A stretch of 64,000 nucleotides of DNA from Agrilutibacter niabensis (lineage in GTDB: Bacteria > Pseudomonadota > Gammaproteobacteria > Xanthomonadales > Xanthomonadaceae): NCBI RefSeq assembly GCF_042657165.1, contig NZ_JBHSNJ010000002.1:62001-126000 (forward strand). The letters are read 5' to 3'. A program made the position numbers and the translations under genes. The notes under the pieces were generated by a model. That model was not told where the DNA came from and ran no database searches. It saw nothing but the letters and a program-made list of their open reading frames with translations. Of the stretch, positions 45,980-56,133 are shown piece by piece. Positions within the stretch are counted from its first letter, which is position 1; each line of letters starts with the position of its first letter.

Positions 45980-47065
45980 ATGAACCGATCCGACATTGCC
46001 CGCGAACTCGCGCCACAGCCCCTGGACCACGCCACCGCGTTGCCGGCGCGCTACTACTCCGATCCTTCGATGGCGGCGACCGACCGCCGCCTGATCTTCG
46101 ACCGCGGCTGGCAGTTCCTTGCGCACGTGTGCCAGCTGCAGAACGCCGGCGACCACGTGATCGGCGATTTCGCCGGCCTCCCGGTGATTGCCGTGCGCGG
46201 CGCCGACGGCGAGATCCGCGTCTTCCACAACGTCTGCCGCCATCGCGCCGGCCCGCTCGCGCAATGCGATGGTCTTGCGGCAAAGTCGCTGCGCTGCCGC
46301 TACCACGGCTGGACCTACACGCTGGACGGCACGCTGCGCTCCGCGCCGGAGATGGGCACGGCGCCCGACTTCGACATGGGCCAGGTGAAGCTGCCGCAGC
46401 TCGCCGTGCGGGTATGGCAGGGCCTGGTGTTCGCTGCGGTCGACGAAGCCCACGCCCCGGCGTTCGACGCCTTCGTCAAGGACATCGACGGGCGCCTGGG
46501 TGCGAACCGGCATCTCGAACGCTACGGGCATCACCGCCGCGTCGGCTATGACGTCGCCTGCAACTGGAAGATCTACGTCGACAACTACCTGGAGGGCTAC
46601 CACGTCCCGCACGTGCACCCCGGCCTGAACAAGCTGCTCGACTATCGCAGCTACGTCACCGAGACCCACGACTGGTACTCGCTGCAATGGAGTCCGCTGG
46701 AAAGCAGCGACGATCTTTACGGCAGTGGCGACGCGCTGTACTACTGGATGTGGCCCAACACGATGCTCAACATCGTCCCGGGACGCCTGCAGACCAATCG
46801 CATCCTTCCCAAGGGCGTGGATCATTGCCGCGTGGAATTCGATTTCTACTACGCGATGGACGAGTCGGAAGAAGCCGCGGCGCGCCGGCTGGCGGACGTG
46901 AACTTCAGCAACGAGGTGCAGTTCGAGGACCTCACCATCTGCGAGGACGTGCAGCGCGGGTTCGCATCCGGCTCCTACGTGCCCGGCCGCCTGAATCCCC
47001 TGCGCGAGAACGCGGTGCACCACTTCCACGAATTGCTGCGCCGCGTATACCGCGAAGCGGAATAG
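45980..47065 (+). CDS. Rieske non-heme iron oxygenase, alpha subunit
   Basis: 361 residues. Rieske [2Fe-2S] ligands C86, H88, C106 and H109 and the mononuclear iron motif in 'DNYLEGYHVPHVHPG'. Closest in layout to the CntA/YeaW and choline monooxygenase branch of quaternary-ammonium oxygenases, but no reductase gene (CntB-like) is adjacent, so electron donor and substrate are open. ATG at 45980 removes a long non-conserved extension. Confidence 0.9.
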   Translation: MNRSDIARELAPQPLDHATALPARYYSDPSMAATDRRLIFDRGWQFLAHVCQLQNAGDHVIGDFAGLPVIAVRGADGEIRVFHNVCRHRAGPLAQCDGLAAKSLRCRYHGWTYTLDGTLRSAPEMGTAPDFDMGQVKLPQLAVRVWQGLVFAAVDEAHAPAFDAFVKDIDGRLGANRHLERYGHHRRVGYDVACNWKIYVDNYLEGYHVPHVHPGLNKLLDYRSYVTETHDWYSLQWSPLESSDDLYGSGDALYYWMWPNTMLNIVPGRLQTNRILPKGVDHCRVEFDFYYAMDESEEAAARRLADVNFSNEVQFEDLTICEDVQRGFASGSYVPGRLNPLRENAVHHFHELLRRVYREAE

Positions 47066-47107
47066 CCCCATTCGCGAGCCACCACCCGCAATCAACCCCG
47101 GGGGCCG

Positions 47108-48361
47108 CTACAGCGTCTCGCCCGGCACGGTCTCGGCTTCGCTGACCGTCGCCTGCAGCGGTTGCGACACGCGCCGCTCCCAGGTCCAGAACGAAAACGC
47201 CAGCAGCAGGAACAGCGTGGCCACGGCCACCATCCATGGCACATGCGCGCTGATCAGCGGCGAGAGCACGCCCGCGATCAGCGCGTTCAGCACCAGGCTG
47301 GTGAACGCCTGCAATGACGACGCCGAACCGCGCTGGCGCGGGTACATGTCGAGGATCGCCAGCGTCACGATCGGGAACACCAGGGCGATGCCGAATGCGT
47401 TGAGCGAGATCGGTATCACCGCCCACGGCACCGTTGGCTCGTCGACCAGCAACGTGTAGGCGAAATTGAGCAGCATCGCGATCGCGCTGGCGATGAATCC
47501 GTACCGGACCAGCCGCTCGCCGCTGATCCGGCCGGCGGTGCGACCCGACACGAACGAGCCGGAGACCATGCCGCCGATCATGGGCACGAAGAACCAGCCG
47601 AAATCGCTTTCGCCCAGGCCCAGGTGGTCGACCACGAACGCCGGCGCCGATGCGATGAACAGCCACAGCGCCGCGAAATTGAACGCGCTCGCCGCCGCCA
47701 GCCGCTGGAAGCGCGGATTGGCGAATATCGAAACGTAGTCGCGCACCAGAGATCCGGCGCGCAGCGGCAACCGCGCTTCCTTCGCATGCGTCTCCGGCAG
47801 CCCGAACCAGGTCACCACGAGCAGCAGCACCGAGAACGCGGCGAGGAACCAGAAGATCACCGGCCATGCGCTCCAGCCGAGGATCCAGCCGCCGATGATC
47901 GGCGCGATGGCCGGCGCGATGCCGAAGATCATCGACACCTGGCTCATCAGCCGCTGCGCGGCTTCGCCGTGCAGGACATCGCGGATCACCGCCCGACCGA
48001 CGATCAGGCCCACGCCCGACGACAATCCCTGCAGCGCGCGGAACGCCAGCAGCGTCGGCAGGTCCTGCGACAGCGCGCAACCGATCGAGGCGAACGTAAA
48101 GACGACCAGCCCGGCGATGATCACCCGCTTGCGCCCGATCGCATCCGACAGCGGGCCATGCACGAGGCTCATCAAGGCGTAGGCCACGAGGTAGGCGCTG
48201 ATCGTCTGCTGGATCTCGACCTTGTCGGCACCCAGTTGTGCGCCGATGGCGGGGAACGCCGGGAAGATCGTGTCGATCGAGAACGGACCGAACATCGCCA
48301 GGCCGCCCAGCAGCAGGGCCAGTCGGCGGAAAGAGATCCGGGATGCGGCGGTGTCGGTCAT
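47108..48361 (-). CDS. Bcr/CflA family drug:proton exporter
   Basis: 417-residue MFS transporter with 12 membrane helices; the 'MLGGLAMFGPFSIDTIFPAFPAIG'-type first helix and 'GPLSDAIGRKRVI' A motif are diagnostic for the Bcr/CflA group (bicyclomycin, sulfonamide, florfenicol exporters). Substrate not predictable. Convergent with the Rieske gene. Confidence 0.9.
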   Translation of the reverse strand: MTDTAASRISFRRLALLLGGLAMFGPFSIDTIFPAFPAIGAQLGADKVEIQQTISAYLVAYALMSLVHGPLSDAIGRKRVIIAGLVVFTFASIGCALSQDLPTLLAFRALQGLSSGVGLIVGRAVIRDVLHGEAAQRLMSQVSMIFGIAPAIAPIIGGWILGWSAWPVIFWFLAAFSVLLLVVTWFGLPETHAKEARLPLRAGSLVRDYVSIFANPRFQRLAAASAFNFAALWLFIASAPAFVVDHLGLGESDFGWFFVPMIGGMVSGSFVSGRTAGRISGERLVRYGFIASAIAMLLNFAYTLLVDEPTVPWAVIPISLNAFGIALVFPIVTLAILDMYPRQRGSASSLQAFTSLVLNALIAGVLSPLISAHVPWMVAVATLFLLLAFSFWTWERRVSQPLQATVSEAETVPGETL

Positions 48362-48442
48362 GGCTTCCTGTTTTTTCTTAGTGCCGCCGCGCGTGCTTCA
48401 TCCGATCGCCGTAGTTCGTCGTCGACGGCCGCGGAGGCGGCT

Positions 48443-48898
48443 TCATCTGGCTGGCCGTTTCATTTCAGCCGCGGCTCGGCTCGGCCCCTTCAGCTCAACC
48501 AGGTTGCCCTCCGGATCGAACAGGTATTGCGAGGGCCCCTCGCCCTCGGCGCCGTAGCGGGAACCGAAATCGCCGATGCGGACACCATGCGCCTGCAGGT
48601 GCGCGACGATCGCGTCGCGATCAAATGGTTCGGCGCGCAGGCAGAGGTGGTCCATGTTGCGACCCTCGGCACCCGGCGCGGCACCGCCCATGGCGCCGAG
48701 TTTTCCGTCCACCGGGACCAGATCGATCAGCGAGTGCCCTGCGCGCAACTGGATCAGGCCGATTGCATCCTGGCGCCGCTCCACCGTGCAGCCGAGCACG
48801 TCGCAGTAGAACGCCACCATCGCCGCACCATCGCGCACGCGCAGCACCACGTGGTCGATCCGCTGCAGCGCGAAAGGCGGTTGCGTGATCATGAACAT
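48443..48898 (-). CDS. VOC family protein (glyoxalase/dioxygenase fold)
   Basis: 151 residues: paired beta-alpha-beta modules with metal-ligand candidates His15 region ('RIDHVVLRV'), His in 'NMDHLCLR' and Glu in 'EGNLVELKG'. Resembles stand-alone virulence-associated VOC proteins similar to bleomycin or fosfomycin resistance proteins. Two ATGs (48898 and 48892); the ribosome site AGGAG is 3 nt from the first and 9 nt from the second. Confidence 0.87.
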   Translation of the reverse strand: MFMITQPPFALQRIDHVVLRVRDGAAMVAFYCDVLGCTVERRQDAIGLIQLRAGHSLIDLVPVDGKLGAMGGAAPGAEGRNMDHLCLRAEPFDRDAIVAHLQAHGVRIGDFGSRYGAEGEGPSQYLFDPEGNLVELKGPSRAAAEMKRPAR

Positions 48899-49103
48899 GG
48901 GCTCCTGCCGCGATGGCGCGCCAGCATAGCAAGCCGCAGGGAGCTCCTTTCGCGGGCGGGCACTTCATCCAGACCAGCGCTTCGATTGCGTTCTACCTGT
49001 CACCGATCGTGCACATCCGTGAACGCCCCGGCCCCAGTATCCAAAACCTGCACCAACGCCCGGAACTTATGCAAACGACGTCACGAAAAGCCTGGCGCGC
49101 GTA

Positions 49104-50279
49104 ATGGAACCTGCACGGCCCGAGCGCTACTTTGCCCGCCATGCCCACCCAGGCCCCTCCATCCGGACGATCTCCGGTCCGACCATGCCCGTACACCCGG
49201 AAGCCGAGGAGCACCTGGCTTTGCCCCGCAACGAATTGCGAACCCGTTTCGACGTGAAAACCACCGGCCGCAATCCACGCGTGCGGGTCACCGGCGTGGC
49301 CGGCGTCACCACCGACGACACCCACTTCAAGCGCCTGGAAACGGAGCTGCTGGAGAAGAACGCGCTGCTGGAATCGGTGCTGGAGAACGTCGACGCCTGC
49401 ATCTACACCAAGGATCGCCAGCGCCGTTACACCTATGCCAACGCGAAGATGGCGGCGGTGGTGGGCCGCGAGCCCGCCGACCTGATTGGCCGGACCGACG
49501 AGGAACTGGTTCCGGCCGACATCGCCGCGGGCTGGCGCGTGCTCGACGACCGCGTGTTCGAGACCGGCGAGAAGCAATCCGGCGAAGAGGTTTCCCGATC
49601 GCCCGATGGCGAGCTCCGCCATTTCTGGGTCGTGCAGATCCCGCAGCGCGACAGCCGTGGCGAGGTCACCTCGCTGGTGGGCATCTCCACCGACTTCACC
49701 AAGTTCTATCGGCTGAAGGAAGAACTGGCCCGGCAGGCGACCACCGATGAACTCACCGGCACCCGCAATCGCCGCAGCCTGCTGGAAACCGCGCGCAAGG
49801 AATTCACCCGCGCAGTGCGCTACGGCCATCCGCTGTCGGTGCTGATGCTCGACATCGACCATTTCAAGCGCATCAACGACAGCCATGGCCACGACGTCGG
49901 CGACCAGGTACTGAAGGCGGTCGCCGATGCGTTCCGGCGCGAGCTGCGCGACAGCGACGTGCTCGGCCGGCTCGGCGGCGAGGAGTTCGGCATCGTGCTG
50001 CCCAACACCGGCGACGAAGGCGCCGTCGCCGTCGCCGAGCGCCTGCGCGCGCGCATCGACGCGATGCGCCTGAGCGGCGACTGGGGCGGCGACATCACCC
50101 CCAAGGTCAGCGTGGGCGTGGCCTGCGGCCAGGGCGCCAGTCGCATCGAGGACGTGATCAAGCGCGCCGACCAGGCGCTGTACGCCGCCAAGGCCGCCGG
50201 ACGCAATCGCGTGTGCACCGCCGCGGAACTGGCGGCGGACGCGGACGATCCCTGCCTTCCGGTGAATCCAGCGGCGTAA
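49104..50279 (+). CDS. PAS-GGDEF diguanylate cyclase
   Basis: 391 residues: a disordered N-terminus (about 1-70), coiled coil (about 75-92), PAS domain (about 93-205) and GGDEF domain with the active-site sequence GGEEF at 291-295. An inhibitory I-site RDSD at 282-285 lies exactly five residues upstream, so c-di-GMP product inhibition is expected. No membrane helix, so a cytosolic sensor. A second start at 49184 is possible. Confidence 0.9.
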   Translation: MEPARPERYFARHAHPGPSIRTISGPTMPVHPEAEEHLALPRNELRTRFDVKTTGRNPRVRVTGVAGVTTDDTHFKRLETELLEKNALLESVLENVDACIYTKDRQRRYTYANAKMAAVVGREPADLIGRTDEELVPADIAAGWRVLDDRVFETGEKQSGEEVSRSPDGELRHFWVVQIPQRDSRGEVTSLVGISTDFTKFYRLKEELARQATTDELTGTRNRRSLLETARKEFTRAVRYGHPLSVLMLDIDHFKRINDSHGHDVGDQVLKAVADAFRRELRDSDVLGRLGGEEFGIVLPNTGDEGAVAVAERLRARIDAMRLSGDWGGDITPKVSVGVACGQGASRIEDVIKRADQALYAAKAAGRNRVCTAAELAADADDPCLPVNPAA

Positions 50280-50477
50280 TCCGGAAGGGTTGGCGGAACG
50301 ATCGCGAAGCGCTAGCCGGCCGCCGTCGTGAGCCCAGGCACGGATCGGCCCTCGCGAGGCGCATCGGCAAGGCCTTCAACCTGGTGCGGGACGAATCTGA
50401 ACGGGCAACGGCCGGTGACCGTGTTTCCCGCGCCGAAAAGGGTGGCTGCGCACGCCCGGGAGCCCGTTTCGGGCGGC

Positions 50478-50483
50478 TATAAT
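50478..50483 (+). promoter_or_regulatory. -10 element TATAAT ahead of the glycine riboswitch
   Basis: TATAAT about 20 bp before the riboswitch; the -35 region (near 50455) is poor. Confidence 0.5.
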
Positions 50484-50499
50484 TCACGCTTCCACGCAC

Positions 50500-50737
50500 A
50501 CGGTGGGAGAAGCGGACCATGCCCCTGGCGTGGATTCCGCTGCCGAAGGCGCAACCGCCCGGAATCGCTCAGGCCAAACGTACTTCCGTGTCGCGAAAAA
50601 CTCTGGAGAGACCGGCTCGCACGCCCACCAGGCATGGCGAGAACCGGCGCCGAAGGGGCAAGAAGCGCTGTCGGGATTCCCTCCCCCTCCCGCGCGCTTC
50701 CAAACTCTCAGGCAAAAGGACAGAGGGGCACTCCACG
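50500..50737 (+). ncRNA. Tandem glycine riboswitch (gcvT element)
   Basis: Two consecutive aptamers with the conserved glycine-riboswitch words. Aptamer 1: GGTGGGAGAAGCGGACC near 50502, GCCGAAGGCGCAA at 50542-50554, then a 'GCTCAGGCCAAACG' core at 50567. Aptamer 2: CTGGAGAGACCGG at 50603, GCGCCGAAGGGGCAAG at 50647-50662 and CTCTCAGGCAAAAGGACAGAG at 50705-50725. Located directly upstream of gcvP, where glycine binding normally turns on the cleavage operon. Confidence 0.93.
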
Positions 50738-50789
50738 TGCGGATTCCGCACGCCCGGCTTCGACCAAGCCAATTCCGGATGCCCCTTGC

Positions 50790-53687
<2,898 letters not shown>

Positions 53688-53711
53688 GCCCCGGCGTCAA
53701 CCGGATGAACG

Positions 53712-53738
53712 AGCCCCGCACATGCGGGGCTTTTTCTT
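53712..53738 (+). terminator. Intrinsic terminator of gcvP
   Basis: 8-bp stem AGCCCCGC/GCGGGGCT (53712-53719/53724-53731) with ACAT loop, followed by TTTTCTT. A second, weaker hairpin (GAAGGCC 53860-53866/GGCCTTC 53877-53883) with a similar tail lies 150 bp on. Confidence 0.9.
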
Positions 53739-54186
53739 GTCCGGTTCTGCTTGTCCAATCCCGGCTTCCCGCCGACGTAGCCCCCTTCGGAACTTGCAAA
53801 CCGTCGACGCCGCGGCGTGCCATCCGGTGCAGGAGCTACTACGCATGGCTCGGCAGGACGAAGGCCTGTGCAAGCGGGCCTTCTTGTCCGGTCCCGGCCA
53901 AGCCGGACGTTGACCCACATGAATCGGGCTGCCTTCGGAAGTCGGTCTCAGGCCTGACAGCAACCAGGCGGCAACCTGCCCCGGCGGATCACTCAACTTG
54001 ATGGTTCACGCCGGCAACACCCGCAATTGCCCGATTGAACGGGCACGAACACAAGGGCTTTACACACTCTCATCTACTGATGTTCGGGTCATGGAGGAAG
54101 ACGATGGACCCAGGGATGGAGGTTCTGACCGGACGCACGGGTGCTGGCATCGTCAGGGCCGCTGACGTGTCGGTAAGGTGTTCCAA
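53739..54186. other. Gene-free stretch between gcvP and the 54187 gene
   Basis: About 450 bp. It contains a 12-bp direct repeat TTCTTGTCCGGT at 53734-53745 and 53881-53892, both just behind hairpins, as if the gcvP terminator had been duplicated. The last 180 bp are a likely promoter region for the next gene. Short frames here have poor codon usage; I see no gene. Confidence 0.6.
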
Positions 54187-54606
54187 ATGACGCCCATAAC
54201 CGGAATTGCCGCTGGGCTGTTTCTGGCCACTGCCAGTAGCCATGCTTTGGCGCAGAGCGCCAGCTTCGGGGTCTCACTACGCGTGCTGCCCGGGCACGCT
54301 GCGGCGGGAACACCCGTGGATCTGCCCATGCCGCCAAGCGCGCGGGCCCTGCCCCCCGGCCGCCATTCCAGCAGGCTGCTCTACGTCGGGAGCGCCAACG
54401 ACGCAAGGCGCTTCTATGAGAACACGCTGCCGGCGCTGGGCTTCTATCTCACGCAGGACACGCCCAACGGCGCCGTTTGGGAGCGGGCAGACATCCGCGC
54501 GGAGCTGCTGTTCCATCCAGTGGCCGGATCGCAGGAAGCCACGGGCATTCTCGTCATGATCTTGCCGCGCGAAATCCCGCGCGCGGCAATACCCGCCCAG
54601 CGATAG
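54187..54606 (+). CDS. Small secreted protein, function unknown
   Basis: 139 residues from ATG 54187 (GGTAAGG 8 nt upstream; a GTG 9 nt earlier is also possible). Sec signal peptide ending near 'SSHALAQ'. The mature part has a short Pro-rich stretch and a domain with 'RRFYENTLPALGFYL' and 'WERADIRAELLF', which recalls small periplasmic domains that track protein abundance, but I recognise no family. Confidence 0.65.
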   Translation: MTPITGIAAGLFLATASSHALAQSASFGVSLRVLPGHAAAGTPVDLPMPPSARALPPGRHSSRLLYVGSANDARRFYENTLPALGFYLTQDTPNGAVWERADIRAELLFHPVAGSQEATGILVMILPREIPRAAIPAQR

Positions 54607-54692
54607 GCTCCGCGGCCCTGCAGGATGTTGGACTGCACTCGTCACGCGTACAGGTTGGCCATCGCGTGACGAAAAGTCCCGGCGCGCTTCGC

Positions 54693-55376
54693 TTACCCGC
54701 GCGACAACTGTGCGTCGATCCACTTCGCCATGGCGTCGATCACGTCTTCGAGCACCTGTGCGTCCTTCCGGCCGGTGCGTGCCGGGACGTGGAAGGAATG
54801 GTCGGCGTCGTCGAACAGCTGTAGCGTGGCGCGCGATCCGAGGCGCTTCACCAGTGGCTTGAGCAGCGCGAGGTCGGCGAGCTCGTCGCGCGTGCCCTGC
54901 AGGAACAACATCGGCACCACAACATCGGCCAGGTGCACGGCGCGATCGTCGGAAGGCTTGCCGGCCGGATGGAGCGGGAAGCCGAGGAATGGCAACCCGC
55001 GCACGCCCGGCATCGGCGATTCGGCCTGCGCCTGCGAGGTCATGCGCCCGCCAAAGGATTTGCCGCCCGCGAACAGCGGAACGCCAGGCAGCTGCACGGC
55101 GGCTTCGGCGACAGCGGCACGCACGGCCGCGTGCGCGACGCGCGGCGTGTCGGGTCGCTTCGATCCGCGCTCCATGTACGGAAACTGGTAACGCAGCGTG
55201 GCGATTCCGCGCGCAGCCAATCCCTGCGCCACCGCTGCCATGAAGGGATGCGCCATGCCGGCGCCCGCACCGTGTGCGAACACGTAGCAGGCGCGTGCGC
55301 CCTCCGGCGCGGACAGCAATCCCGACACAGGCGACGCTGCATCGATCGCGAGTGTGAGTGGCTTGGCGGCGGTCAT
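54693..55376 (-). CDS. Alpha/beta hydrolase (Tex30/KANL3-like)
   Basis: 227 residues. Oxyanion region 'FAHGAGAGM', nucleophile elbow GGKS107FGG, Asp in 'QGTRDELA' and His in 'DDADHSFHV'. This family is often dubbed dienelactone-hydrolase-like. Its ATG overlaps the DUF72 stop (ATGA). Confidence 0.85.
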   Translation of the reverse strand: MTAAKPLTLAIDAASPVSGLLSAPEGARACYVFAHGAGAGMAHPFMAAVAQGLAARGIATLRYQFPYMERGSKRPDTPRVAHAAVRAAVAEAAVQLPGVPLFAGGKSFGGRMTSQAQAESPMPGVRGLPFLGFPLHPAGKPSDDRAVHLADVVVPMLFLQGTRDELADLALLKPLVKRLGSRATLQLFDDADHSFHVPARTGRKDAQVLEDVIDAMAKWIDAQLSRG

Positions 55377-56104
55377 GGCGAAGGCGCCTGCAATGCCGCC
55401 GCTCGCAACAAGGCCTGTGCATATGCCGGTGCAGTCGGCTCGTGCATGAAGTACACATGGATGTCCTGCCATGCCGTGGACCTCAGTCGCGCGGCCCACT
55501 GCGCGAAGGCCGTGTCCGAATATTCCTCCAGGCGCAGGCGCACGTAGCCCCAGCTTGCGGTTTCGACCAGCGGCGGCGGCGTGTCGTCCTCCCGCTCAGA
55601 CAGGCACAGCGCCGCGCCGGCGGCCTGCAGCGCGGCATACACGTCGTCGTCGAACCAACTGTCGTGGCGGAATTCGAACGCAGCGCGATGGCCAGCGGGC
55701 AGTACGCCGAGGAAGTCCTGCAGCCGCGGCAGGTCCTTTTTCAGGAATGGCGGCAACTGGTACAGCACCGGCCCGCGCCTGTCGCCCAGCGTCTCCAGCG
55801 TGCGGTAGAGGTAGGCGACCGAGTCCGCCGCCGCGTCCGCCTTCAGCCGGGCATCGTGGGTGATGCGCCGCGAGGCCTTGATCGCGAAGCGGAAGACCTC
55901 CGGGACCGCCTGGCTCCAGTGCTCCAACACCGACGCCTTGGGCATCTGGTAGAAGGTATTGTTGATCTCGACCGTGGACAGGTGCTGCGCGTAGAAGGCC
56001 AGCATGCCGTCGGGCTTTATGGTTTCGGGGTAGAAGCTGCCCTTCCACTCCTTGTAGGAATAGCCGCTCGCACCCACCCACAACCGTGCTGTCGACGCTG
56101 TCAT
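55373..56104 (-). CDS. DUF72 family protein (YecE-like)
   Basis: 243 residues, TIM-barrel-like family of unknown function; conserved 'VGASGYSYKEWKGSFYP', 'EINNTFYQMP' and 'EFRHDSWF'. Co-translated with the downstream hydrolase and divergent from ligD with only 29 nt between starts, so their control regions overlap. Confidence 0.9.
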   Translation of the reverse strand: MTASTARLWVGASGYSYKEWKGSFYPETIKPDGMLAFYAQHLSTVEINNTFYQMPKASVLEHWSQAVPEVFRFAIKASRRITHDARLKADAAADSVAYLYRTLETLGDRRGPVLYQLPPFLKKDLPRLQDFLGVLPAGHRAAFEFRHDSWFDDDVYAALQAAGAALCLSEREDDTPPPLVETASWGYVRLRLEEYSDTAFAQWAARLRSTAWQDIHVYFMHEPTAPAYAQALLRAAALQAPSP

Positions 56105-56133
56105 GATCGTGCCCTGCCCCAGGTAGATACCGA

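Noticed and set aside
50328..50789. In-frame N-terminal extension of GcvP
   Set aside because: It runs through the glycine riboswitch; the conserved protein begins at 50790.
54090..54164. 24-codon frame in the gap before the 54187 gene
   Set aside because: Acidic/basic mix without hydrophobic or conserved pattern; its purine-rich start is more likely part of the leader.
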